Shown here piece by piece: positions 18,186 to 26,238 of a DNA stretch of 62,464 nucleotides. The stretch is from Ruminococcus sp. Its GTDB lineage: Bacteria; Bacillota; Clostridia; Oscillospirales; Ruminococcaceae. Within the stretch, counting starts at the first letter, position 1; each line of letters starts with the position of its first letter. Position numbers and translations under genes: made by a program. The stretch covers positions 1 to 62,464 of the forward strand of contig JAISIC010000039.1 of the NCBI GenBank assembly GCA_031262225.1. Reading direction: 5' to 3'. Under the pieces are notes generated by a model. It saw only the letters and a list, made by a program, of their open reading frames with translations, was not told where the DNA came from and ran no database searches.

Positions 18186-18623
18186 GTGGAGCAAAAACTG
18201 CGAATCGCAATCTGCGAAGATATGAAGAAAGACCGCGACCGGCTTTTAACGCTCGTCCGCGAAACAGGCGCGTCTGCGAAATGCGATATATTCCCGTCCG
18301 GCGAAGCCCTTTTGGAGCGTTTCCGCAAGGGTATGTATCACCTCATCTATCTTGATATATACATGATTGATATAAGCGGCATGGAAACCGCCCGACGCAT
18401 TCGAGAGCGTGACGAGAGCGTTTTGCTTGCTTTCACGACAACTTCACGCGATCATGCCTTTGAAGCGAATAAATATCGCTCGCTTCTTTATATTGAAAAG
18501 CCTGTGACAGCCGATATGATTGCTCACACTATCACCCTTGCAGAAGCCTTGAAAAGCAAACGCGAAAGCGAGATTTTAACAATAAGCTCGGAGTCGATTT
18601 TATTCGATATACCGCATGATTAA
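18186..18623 (+). CDS. Response regulator receiver part of a LytTR regulator, cut by an in-frame TAA
   Basis: Start GTG at 18186 is preceded by AAGGGAAG (18171-18178); the upstream ATGs lie at or before the predicted transcription start. The 145-residue product is an AgrA/LytR-type receiver: IAICEDMKKD, the acceptor aspartate in LIYLDIYMIDISG, and YIEKPV. It ends at TAA (18621-18623) just where the LytTR DNA-binding domain should begin. The same frame then continues without another stop for 98 codons encoding that domain (18624-18920). A single base change would restore a regulator of about 243 residues, the usual family length. It may be a pseudogene, a sequencing error, or a regulator shortened to its receiver. 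Confidence 0.8.
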   Translation: MEQKLRIAICEDMKKDRDRLLTLVRETGASAKCDIFPSGEALLERFRKGMYHLIYLDIYMIDISGMETARRIRERDESVLLAFTTTSRDHAFEANKYRSLLYIEKPVTADMIAHTITLAEALKSKRESEILTISSESILFDIPHD

Positions 18624-18920
18624 ATTTATTTTATAGAATTGATTGTTCAGCGTTGTGTAATTCACATAGGTAACGGCAAGCTTGTCACCGCCTCAACCAC
18701 ACTGAATATAAACGACTTGGAAGCGATGCTGCCGAAGCCGCGTTTCTGCCGCTCCCATCGTTCCTTTATCGTCAATTTAGATAAGGTTAAGCGCATTAAC
18801 GGCAAGGATTTTGAAATGAAAGACGGCGATATTGCATACATAACGCAACGCGACCGCCGCCGTATTATGAGCCTTTATGACGAATGGCTTTTCGACAGCA
18901 TACAGGGGGACAATATATGA
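18624..18920 (+). pseudogene. LytTR DNA-binding domain, separated from its receiver by a stop codon
   Basis: In the same frame as the receiver upstream, this stretch codes IYFIE, then LEAMLPKPRFCRSHRSFIVN, the core LytTR signature, and ends in LYDEWLF. The first possible start is a TTG at 18639 with no ribosome site before it, and it would remove the first LytTR strand (IYFIE). Independent translation therefore looks poor. Readthrough or reinitiation cannot be excluded. Its stop overlaps the next gene's ATG by ATGA. Confidence 0.7.
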
Positions 18921-19804
18921 CAGTTATAAACATCGCGATTGTAGCCGCGGCATATGCAACTATTGCGATTCTGATATACTTTTTGCGAAGTGAAAAATCA
19001 CGTTTTTCGCGAAAACAAATAATAACTTTCATTATTATGGCAGGCGTGGTTTTCGCCGCCTGCTATCCCTTTTGGGAGCGACGATTCGGAGATTCTGTTC
19101 AAGCCCTCGATCTGTACATAATTCTTGTGTTTATCTTCACATTTCCGCCCGCTTTTTTCATCTATCCGAAAAGACCGAATAAAAACTTTTTTTTTATATG
19201 CCTCTGCACTCCTTTGACCGTTGTCGGTCACGGATTCGGAAACCTTGCGGAGCTTTCATTCGCCCCGAATCAGCTCATCGGCAGAATACTGAATTTATTT
19301 GTTATGTCTGCCTGTTTTGCGTTAATTTTGACAGGGCTTTATTGGTTGACACGAAAGAAATTCCCGGGGCTTTTTGAAAATGAAAATCCTGTTCTTTGGC
19401 GGCGGCTTTGGATTATTACCGTTTTAATGGGTTGGACACAAATTGTCGCAGGGAACGTCTTTTCGGGGAGTACTTTCACCGCAGCCGGGATAATCCCGTC
19501 AAGGCTTATCTGTCTTGCAGGGACAGTAGCAATCCTTTATATCGCGGGGCTTGCAAAACGTCAGGCGGAAGAATCGGCTGATGCTTTTGCACGTGCGGCG
19601 GCGGCAGAAGAAGCCGTTAATGCAAAGGAAAAAGAATACGCTGAAATTGTTGCACAAACGGAAGAAACAAACCGCCTTCGTCACGACAGGCGGCAGATCA
19701 TAGCGGCAATAACCGGACTTAATGAATCGGGCATGGAAAAAGAACTTGAAAGCTATTGTCTCGAAGCTTTGGAACAGCTTGACAGAACGGAGATAACGGT
19801 ATGA
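18917..19804 (+). CDS. Seven-TM sensor with a histidine-kinase H-box but no ATPase domain
   Basis: The ATG at 18917 overlaps the LytTR stop and has GGGGG a few bases upstream, so it is preferred to the ATG at 18884 inside the LytTR part. The 295-residue product has about seven membrane segments (to residue about 225), then a coiled coil and the H-box NRLRHDRRQIIAAI typical of AgrC/SpoOB-type kinases. It stops about 35 residues later, after the dimerisation helices. No N-box or glycine box follows. The next gene supplies an ATPase domain. A split kinase working in trans is the natural reading, but it is inference. Confidence 0.75.
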   Translation: MTVINIAIVAAAYATIAILIYFLRSEKSRFSRKQIITFIIMAGVVFAACYPFWERRFGDSVQALDLYIILVFIFTFPPAFFIYPKRPNKNFFFICLCTPLTVVGHGFGNLAELSFAPNQLIGRILNLFVMSACFALILTGLYWLTRKKFPGLFENENPVLWRRLWIITVLMGWTQIVAGNVFSGSTFTAAGIIPSRLICLAGTVAILYIAGLAKRQAEESADAFARAAAAEEAVNAKEKEYAEIVAQTEETNRLRHDRRQIIAAITGLNESGMEKELESYCLEALEQLDRTEITV

Positions 19805-21150
19805 ATATCAGTTTCTTTCTTGCGATAATTAATATTTTACTTAATACTACCTATTGCCTTATTCTTGATTATATTCCTCTTAGAAAATTTCTGCGTTCAA
19901 AACCTCGTACAGCAATCTTAATAAACCTTGGAATCCTTGCTTTGAATGTAGTTTTTTTCCTCAGTTTCCCCGGGATTACAGGCGACTCCGGTAAGGGGCA
20001 GATGTTCGGGCTTGTTATGTATTTAGCAACGTTTATACCGCTTGTCCTCTATTTATTGAAAGGATGTTTTTTACAGAATCTTTTTATAATCGCCTTTTCA
20101 CAATGTGCAATGCAGTTTATCTTGGGCATCGGAAACTGGATGGAATTTCGTTTTGGGGGTTTAATTCTGCCGGACGTGCATAATGAAGTATCAATAATCA
20201 CAAAATTTATTATATTTATCCCGTTTTTTCTTTTCTGTACACGAATTTTTAACAGGTTATTTTCAACTTGGAACAACGATAAACAAACTGAACCGTTTTG
20301 GAAAGTATTTTGGCTGATACCCTTAGTTCTCTGTACTTTGACTGCAATTTCGGGCACTGTTGACAGACTTACCGATGAAACAAGTATGTCTTTTATTCTC
20401 TCAAGGATATTTTCCATGTCGGCACTCATTGTTTGCATAATCATGATGACCGACATTATGAATATAGAACGGGAAACAGCATCTGCTCGAATGCGTGCCG
20501 ATACAATGAAAACTGTGGGCGATGCGTTTAGGAAAACTCACGCCGATACCGAAAAATCGCTTGAATCGTCAAACTGCACGAAAGACGAAACGGTAATCAT
20601 AATTGAAAAAATAATTGCCCTTTCTAAGGCGGGAAAACACGACGAAATTACAGCACTTCTCCGCGATAAAACAGCACTTATGGATTCGTTTTCTCCCGAG
20701 CGTTTTTGCGATAATGAAGCCGTGAATGCTTTGATAACATACTACAGCAATATTGCCCGAAGCGAAGGGATTGAAGTTACATACAAACTCCAAATTCCGA
20801 GCCAGGCAGGGCGGATTGCCGGTGTTGACCTTTCGCGGATTATCGGAAATATGCTTGAAAACGCGATTGAGGCTTGCCGACTGATGGAATACGGAGCAAA
20901 AAAAATACGCCTGAGGTCAATGATTTCGGGTGATATGCTCGTTATCGGCATGAATAACAGCTTTGACGGCGAGTATAAGTCCGATCCCGAAGGCGATTTC
21001 TTCTCAAGAAAACGTGAAAGCGGCATTGCAACAGGACTGCGTTCCATCCGCTCTGTTGCGGAAAAATATAATGGATCAGTCAAATTTGAAGCCGATGACA
21101 GGATTTTCAAAACATCGGTTAGACTTGATTTGGCAGAAGCAACAGAGTAG
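19801..21150 (+). CDS. Seven-TM AgrC/GHKL-type sensor kinase with degenerate H-box
   Basis: A 449-residue protein with about seven membrane segments (to residue about 220) and a C-terminal GHKL ATPase: N-box IIGNMLENAIEAC and glycine-rich ATGLRSIRSVAEKYNG. The region between lacks the usual (L/R)-H-D-x-R box; only KTHADTEKSL is present. It starts ATGA-coupled to the previous gene, whose product has the H-box but no ATPase. Together they could make one functional kinase for the regulator at 18186. No AgrB or AgrD peptide gene is visible nearby, so the signal is unknown. Confidence 0.82.
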   Translation: MNISFFLAIINILLNTTYCLILDYIPLRKFLRSKPRTAILINLGILALNVVFFLSFPGITGDSGKGQMFGLVMYLATFIPLVLYLLKGCFLQNLFIIAFSQCAMQFILGIGNWMEFRFGGLILPDVHNEVSIITKFIIFIPFFLFCTRIFNRLFSTWNNDKQTEPFWKVFWLIPLVLCTLTAISGTVDRLTDETSMSFILSRIFSMSALIVCIIMMTDIMNIERETASARMRADTMKTVGDAFRKTHADTEKSLESSNCTKDETVIIIEKIIALSKAGKHDEITALLRDKTALMDSFSPERFCDNEAVNALITYYSNIARSEGIEVTYKLQIPSQAGRIAGVDLSRIIGNMLENAIEACRLMEYGAKKIRLRSMISGDMLVIGMNNSFDGEYKSDPEGDFFSRKRESGIATGLRSIRSVAEKYNGSVKFEADDRIFKTSVRLDLAEATE

Positions 21151-21178
21151 CAACAAAGTAGCAACAAAATTGCACAAA
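21135..21178 (+). repeat. Four helically phased 11-bp direct repeats
   Basis: The unit AGTAGCAACAA occurs twice exactly (21146-21156 and 21157-21167), flanked by a 9/11 copy (21135-21145) and a 7/11 copy (21168-21178). The array overlaps the stop codon of the preceding kinase and lies about 70-110 bases upstream of the promoter at 21247. A regulator-binding array is possible. Confidence 0.5.
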
Positions 21179-21246
21179 TTTACATAATATTAAAATTTAA
21201 TATGTAATATGTTCATAATAAAATATGAATTTTCTTTAAAATAATC

Positions 21247-21275
21247 TTGCAAAGCAATGAAAAGTGTGATATAAT
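21247..21275 (+). promoter_or_regulatory. Extended -10 promoter of the three-module hybrid kinase
   Basis: TTGCAA (21247-21252), 17 bases, and TGA-TATAAT (-10 at 21270-21275). The coding region starts at 21316, leaving a leader of about 35 bases. Confidence 0.7.
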
Positions 21276-21315
21276 TAATTTGGATTATACTAAACTTGAA
21301 AGGTTTTAGAACAAG

Positions 21316-23568
21316 ATGGGCACCAAAAGCGAAAGATCTTTTAATGAACGTTTGTTTATGAACATATTCCAGACAATGGATGCCGCCGTTATTTTGATGC
21401 CGGATAGTGAAGCTATCGGGAACTCGAAATTTAGTGAAATCATGCCCGGCTGGAAGGATGTGTTTACTCCCACACAAAGCACGGAAGGGTTATATGAATT
21501 TTTCAAAAAATTCACAATTAATCCGCAAGACCATCTTGAAACCATTCAAAAACTTCGCGACACACGTGAATCTCAAGAAACTATTTGGCATTTCAAAACC
21601 GGTAAGACTTTTTCCACCCGCGGTTTTATTATTGAAACAGACAAAGATGATGAATACGGCGAACTCTGGGTTTTAAGGGATATTACCGATATTGAATCGC
21701 AGAATAAGCTTTTTGAAAATATCTTTGAAGCTATGCCGGACCCGGCAATACTCTTTTTACCGGACAGACCTCCGATAGGCAACAGTGCACATTCAAAAGC
21801 TCTTCCCGGATGGCAGAAAATTTATGAATTCGGTCAGGTCATTGATACAGATATTCGAGAGTTTTTCGGGAAATACATACATAACGTTGATGATTGTACA
21901 GAACAGATAAAAAGACTTCGCGAAACGCATGAAGATCAAGAGATTATATGGCATCTCAAGGACGGCACTGAAATACTTTTCAAAGCGACAATTATTGATT
22001 TCCCCGACGGGTCGTTCGCGGAGCTTTGGATTTCACGCGATATAACTGAGCTTTCAAATACAAAGCTTTTATTCAACGAGATTTTCAACGTAATGGATCC
22101 GGCAGTTGCTATTATAAAAGACGGCACGCTTATTGCGAATGATGCGTATTATGATGTATTCCCGAACTGGGAGTATGAATATAAAAATGCTTTAACCGGC
22201 GATGACGAAAAAGATTTCGCATGGCTTTGCGGTTATTGGGATTCGATGATTACAAATGTTGACGAACATATTGAAGCAATTAAACGTATCCGTGAGACCC
22301 ACGAACCGCAAAATTCAATCTGGCATTTCAGGGACGGCAAAGAGTGTATACAAAAGGGATATTGGCTTGACCTTCGTGATACAGACGGCGAGCTTTGGGT
22401 CTTAACCGACGTATCGAATCTATACGATGCAATGCGCAGGGCGAACGACGCAAGCCTTGCAAAATCAATGTTTTTATCATCAATGTCGCATGAAATACGT
22501 ACGCCGATGAACGCGATTATAGGCATGACTTCGCTTGCACGAAAAACAGATGATATATCTAAAATAAAGCGTTATCTTGAAAAAACAGAAGAAGCCGGAC
22601 ATCGTCTCATGTCGCTTATCAATGATGTGCTTGATATGAGCAAGATTGAAAGCGGCAAGCTTCAGATTTCCGAAACTGAATTTGACTATATTAAAATGGT
22701 CGAAAATGCCGTTAATGTTGTTGCCGACAGGGCACTTGATAAACGGATTGATATAACGGTTATCTATACCGCACAGATTTCAAGGTTTATAATTGCAGAC
22801 GAGCTTCGTATCTCGCAGGTTATTGTCAATCTCCTGTCTAATGCGGTGAAATTCACATTAGACTGCGGCGAAATCAAATTGACAACCGAAATAGTTGAAG
22901 ATAACAAGCTTCGTGTTTCATGTGCCGACAACGGCATCGGTATCAGTAAAGATGCGATGGATAAGCTTTTTAACAGCTTTGAGCAAGCTGACAAATCTAT
23001 CACCCGCCAATACGGCGGAACGGGGCTCGGGCTCGCGATATGCAAGCAGATTATCGAACTTATGGGCGGTACGATTTCGGTTGAAAGCGAAGAGGGAAAG
23101 GGCTCAATATTCTCATTTACAGTACCGATTATATGGAGCGAAAAGCATCGTCAGATTATTGAAAACGATATCTTAATTAATGAAGATAACGAAAAATTCG
23201 CGGCGTTCAGTCATAAACGGATTCTGCTTGTTGAGGATGTTGAAGTCAACAGAATGATTGTTTCGGCAATGCTTGAAGAAACCGGATGTATTATTGACGA
23301 AGCCGAAAACGGTGAAGAAGCCGTTAATATGGTCAAAAATGCCGATTACAGTATTATCCTGATGGATATGCAGATGCCTGTTATGGACGGTCTGACCGCA
23401 ACTCGTGAAATCCGCAAATTCAATAAAAAAGTACCGATAATCGCGATGACCGCTAACGCATTCAAAGAGGATGCCGAATCATGTTTATCCGCCGGCATGA
23501 ATGCTCATGTCGCAAAGCCTCTTGATGTTGACTCGTTTATGGCACTTTTGATTGAATACTTAAAATAA
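21316..23568 (+). CDS. Hybrid histidine kinase with three tandem PAS-like sensor modules
   Basis: A 750-residue soluble protein without signal peptide or membrane segment. Three homologous modules lie at about 12-127, 131-246 and 251-368. Each starts with a helix like LFENIFEAM, has a GN/AN-x-x-Y/S core, and carries a strongly conserved (L/I)R-(D/E)-T-(R/H)-E-x-Q-x-x-IWH motif (80-92, 201-213, 325-337) before an ELW strand. Then come HisKA (His392 in MSHEIRTPMN), HATPase (GTGLGLAI) and a receiver (VEDVEVN; acceptor in LMDMQMPVMDG, about 682). There is no Hpt domain, unlike the other two hybrid kinases here. It is monocistronic, with its own promoter and the terminator at 23594. Confidence 0.92.
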   Translation: MGTKSERSFNERLFMNIFQTMDAAVILMPDSEAIGNSKFSEIMPGWKDVFTPTQSTEGLYEFFKKFTINPQDHLETIQKLRDTRESQETIWHFKTGKTFSTRGFIIETDKDDEYGELWVLRDITDIESQNKLFENIFEAMPDPAILFLPDRPPIGNSAHSKALPGWQKIYEFGQVIDTDIREFFGKYIHNVDDCTEQIKRLRETHEDQEIIWHLKDGTEILFKATIIDFPDGSFAELWISRDITELSNTKLLFNEIFNVMDPAVAIIKDGTLIANDAYYDVFPNWEYEYKNALTGDDEKDFAWLCGYWDSMITNVDEHIEAIKRIRETHEPQNSIWHFRDGKECIQKGYWLDLRDTDGELWVLTDVSNLYDAMRRANDASLAKSMFLSSMSHEIRTPMNAIIGMTSLARKTDDISKIKRYLEKTEEAGHRLMSLINDVLDMSKIESGKLQISETEFDYIKMVENAVNVVADRALDKRIDITVIYTAQISRFIIADELRISQVIVNLLSNAVKFTLDCGEIKLTTEIVEDNKLRVSCADNGIGISKDAMDKLFNSFEQADKSITRQYGGTGLGLAICKQIIELMGGTISVESEEGKGSIFSFTVPIIWSEKHRQIIENDILINEDNEKFAAFSHKRILLVEDVEVNRMIVSAMLEETGCIIDEAENGEEAVNMVKNADYSIILMDMQMPVMDGLTATREIRKFNKKVPIIAMTANAFKEDAESCLSAGMNAHVAKPLDVDSFMALLIEYLK

Positions 23569-23593
23569 GAGATACCGGAAATAGTCAGAAATC

Positions 23594-23632
23594 GGATAAC
23601 CTGCAAATTATTGCGGGTTATCCGTCTTTTTA
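23594..23632 (+). terminator. Rho-independent terminator after the hybrid kinase
   Basis: An 11-bp stem (GGATAACCTGC pairs with GCGGGTTATCC, one G-T wobble) with an 8-base loop is followed by GTCTTTTTAT. It lies between convergent genes and fits the plus strand best. Confidence 0.8.
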
Positions 23633-23692
23633 TCTCAATATCAATGTCGGACTTCAACCGCATGAATAATATATCCGCTTACAAAATAAATT

Positions 23693-24493
23693 TTATTTAA
23701 TTCCGTTAATAATATTCTTTTCGTTATTGATAATATAATTTATATCATTCTTATATATAGTGACATGACCGGCTTCGAGATTTTTTGCGAAGTCTTCGTT
23801 TCCGTCATCTGCTTGGGCCGTCATAAACTCTACAAGTGCAGTAAGCCTTTTTACCATCATTGCAGGCAACTCCTCACGCTGCCCGGCGGTTGCTCCGTAT
23901 GAATCTAAAAATACCTTCATTTTTCTTATCTGTTCATCTAAATCGTCGTAATGATCGGGATTTTCAGGGCTTGTAAACGGCACGAAACGATAAACCGCAT
24001 ATGCCGTGTCCCATAATGCGGGTCCGGGATGCAGAGTATCAAAATCAATTATGCCTAAAGGCTTATCGTCGATGAGAGTAACATTATACGGTGCAAAATC
24101 CCCGTGACACATTACTTCCGCGGGCTTAACTTCCGGCAGCATCCATTTCTCATCTCCGCGAAGCTCATACAAATATTCTCTGCTTATATCATGATACCTT
24201 TTGAGAAGCTTTGCCGCACCGATTATCATTTCGTCATTCATAAAAATTTTCGGAAGCGGATAGTTATAAGCCATTCCCGGAACATAAGAAAGTATTTCTT
24301 CATTATTCTCTGTAAAGCCATATGGCTTTGGAACAAGGTCAAACCCTTTACTTATGAGAAATTCAAGAAATCTATGCACATCTGATGACCATACATTTGC
24401 AGGGCGGATAACTTTGTTACCGCTTTTTTTAATCTTTCCTTCTCTTCCGCCGTCAAGGTTTTCAAAATTCTCTCTAATAATGATTTCCTCCAC
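23693..24493 (-). CDS. Aminoglycoside phosphotransferase (APH)-fold kinase
   Basis: A 266-residue member of the APH/choline kinase superfamily. The catalytic loop is CHGDFAPYNV (about 127-136) and the metal-binding loop is IIDFDTLHPGPALWD (about 148-162). The N-lobe is short and the hinge is at ILSYVPG. Such proteins phosphorylate small hydroxylated compounds; a role in antibiotic resistance is not implied. The start is GTG at 24493, since a stop lies four codons upstream, but no clear ribosome site precedes it. It stands alone between the terminator and a lipoprotein gene. Confidence 0.85.
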   Translation of the reverse strand: MEEIIIRENFENLDGGREGKIKKSGNKVIRPANVWSSDVHRFLEFLISKGFDLVPKPYGFTENNEEILSYVPGMAYNYPLPKIFMNDEMIIGAAKLLKRYHDISREYLYELRGDEKWMLPEVKPAEVMCHGDFAPYNVTLIDDKPLGIIDFDTLHPGPALWDTAYAVYRFVPFTSPENPDHYDDLDEQIRKMKVFLDSYGATAGQREELPAMMVKRLTALVEFMTAQADDGNEDFAKNLEAGHVTIYKNDINYIINNEKNIINGIK

Positions 24494-24540
24494 AATTGCT
24501 ATTTAGGGAGTGGTTATTGTACTCTCAATAATTTATAGAA

Positions 24541-25284
24541 TTAAATCCAATATTCAAATTCGCTGATTTTCCAAACGCCATTTTCATTAACAAGCACAAT
24601 GTTGTTCTTTATGGGTTCGTATATTATATCACCGTCACGTTCGTGAGAAAGAAAAACAATCTCAATTCTCTGCGAATCAGCATATTCCACATAGTAATCG
24701 CCGTAGTCATATAACACATTTGAGCCTCTGTCACCCATTGACATACATAATTCGCCATCTATATCTTGAATAAGCCCATGATTATTAATTAGTTCATTTT
24801 TCATTTCTACGGTAAATAACGACGATAAATACGAATCGAATGATTTGTAATCAATACCGTAATGAAATATTCCTACTTCTTCGTCTACATAGGAATTGTA
24901 TTCACCGGTCCGGGGGATATAGGTAAATGATGTTGCACTCACAAGAATATAACCTAACTGTAGTCTTTCAATAACATCACTGCTTAAAAATGATAATTCA
25001 GATTCGATTTTTTGATAATCATCCCATCCAGCGATATTATCAGAAAATTCATTTAGATTAAGTTCATATGCTAACAGCCTACCAACAGTCGTTGTTGTGG
25101 GCTCGGTAGTAGTTGTTATAAGCGTTTCGGTTGCGGTTGTTGTAGTTTCTGCGGAAGTTGTTATTTCAAATGTTGCCGCCGTGGTAGCCGCGGTTGTGAC
25201 AATCGCTTCCGCAGTTTCGGGTGTGCCGCACCCACTAAGTCCCAAAGCTATAACCAATACCCCTACTATAAAACGAACTTTCAT
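24541..25284 (-). CDS. Small lipoprotein with Thr-rich linker
   Basis: A 247-residue lipoprotein. The signal peptide ends in LSGC (Cys19), followed by a Thr/Ala/Glu-rich linker (about 22-68). The globular part (about 70-247) ends NGVWKISEFEYWI, reminiscent of NTF2-like or IseA-like small lipoprotein folds, but I do not recognise it with confidence. Promoter, leader, signal peptide and the first part of the linker are closely related to those of the 991-aa lipoprotein at 57405-60380, although the bodies are unrelated. Confidence 0.82.
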   Translation of the reverse strand: MKVRFIVGVLVIALGLSGCGTPETAEAIVTTAATTAATFEITTSAETTTTATETLITTTTEPTTTTVGRLLAYELNLNEFSDNIAGWDDYQKIESELSFLSSDVIERLQLGYILVSATSFTYIPRTGEYNSYVDEEVGIFHYGIDYKSFDSYLSSLFTVEMKNELINNHGLIQDIDGELCMSMGDRGSNVLYDYGDYYVEYADSQRIEIVFLSHERDGDIIYEPIKNNIVLVNENGVWKISEFEYWI

Positions 25285-25317
25285 ACTTGCACATCCCTTT
25301 ATGTACTTTATAATCCG

Positions 25318-25346
25318 ATTATATCACACATAACGCAATGTGTCAA
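25318..25346 (-). promoter_or_regulatory. Consensus promoter of the small lipoprotein, duplicated at 60414
   Basis: The minus strand has TTGACA (25341-25346), a 17-base spacer and TATAAT (25318-25323). The leader carries AAGGGA as ribosome site. The whole stretch is nearly identical to 60381-60442. The rest of the gap to 25469 shows no gene. Confidence 0.8.
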
Positions 25347-25469
25347 GAGGTTTCATATGGTTTTCATTCTCTGCGATAAACCCAACTGAAATGGTCAAAA
25401 CGAAGACGATTGCCACAGACATTAAAATTGCTGTGTGTTTTCAGTAGCGAATTTACTGAGTTTAATAAA

Positions 25470-25492
25470 AAAAGGGAGATAATCTCCCTTTT
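25470..25492 (-). terminator. Terminator of the GntR-ABC operon
   Basis: GGGAGA-TAA-TCTCCC hairpin flanked by A and T runs; on the minus strand it is followed by a long T-tract. It lies just after the permease stop codon. Confidence 0.75.
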
Positions 25493-25497
25493 GATAT

Positions 25498-26238
25498 TTA
25501 CAGAATATTTATTTTTTTTGTGTAGACCCAGTCTGTGAAGATGAAGAACCCTATCGCCACCCCTAAGGATACAGCACAGTCAAAGTAATAAAAGGTATTG
25601 CCGCTCAAGCCTAAATTACTCGCCTCCGCAACCGCCGTTCCCAGATATATTCCCGCGAGCAAAAACATACCCGCCACAAACAGGATTTCGCCGATAACTC
25701 TTCGTGTTCCGAAAAGATGACCGAATGCAGATGCCGCACATATGAAGGCGAAAAGACAGACAGGAGCAAAAATCGCTCGTATAATCGTCACCACGGTAAA
25801 GATATAGTCGTCAGGGGTAATGAGTTCGTTCCAGTTGCGAACTAAAAATGAACTTATTTCTTCAAACGGCGTAAAATCCATTAACGAGAGACATACGCTT
25901 AAAAGAGCAAATATAAATGATAATAACGTCCAGAAATAGAAGAAAACACATTTAGAAAAAATCAGAGTTCTCATCTTTACGGGGATTGTATGGAAAAGGT
26001 ACGCATTCTTCCCGTTGAAATCGTTGCCGAAGATTGCCACCTGCCACACAAATGTCATGAGGGTAACCGTCATAGGCACCAGCGAAGCGGACATTGGTCT
26101 TAACACCGTTTGAAGGTTTTCGTCAGCTTTAATTGTCGAGAGGTAGATAACCACCGGAATTAAAAGTGAAGAGAAAAAAAGCAGTGCGAATTGTTTCCAT
26201 TGGGATTTGAAATCATTCTTTATCACTTTACCTAACAT
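25498..26238 (-). CDS. ABC-2-like permease of a GntR-linked transporter
   Basis: A 246-residue membrane protein with about six hydrophobic segments and no enzyme motif. It starts MLGKVIKNDFKSQWKQF, typical of ABC-2/YtrC-like permeases. Its start overlaps the upstream ATPase gene by 7 bases. With the ATPase and GntR genes it forms a YtrABC-like cassette; such systems are often induced by cell-wall stress, but the substrate here is unknown. Confidence 0.85.
   Translation of the reverse strand: MLGKVIKNDFKSQWKQFALLFFSSLLIPVVIYLSTIKADENLQTVLRPMSASLVPMTVTLMTFVWQVAIFGNDFNGKNAYLFHTIPVKMRTLIFSKCVFFYFWTLLSFIFALLSVCLSLMDFTPFEEISSFLVRNWNELITPDDYIFTVVTIIRAIFAPVCLFAFICAASAFGHLFGTRRVIGEILFVAGMFLLAGIYLGTAVAEASNLGLSGNTFYYFDCAVSLGVAIGFFIFTDWVYTKKINIL

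Noticed and set aside
19801..19804. Possible frameshift joining the two seven-TM sensors into one kinase
   Set aside because: The second gene starts with its own complete membrane region and the junction is a normal ATGA overlap, so these are two proteins.
21187..21204. AT-rich inverted repeat ATATTAAAATTTAATAT as a terminator
   Set aside because: The stem has no G-C pairs and no T-tract follows.
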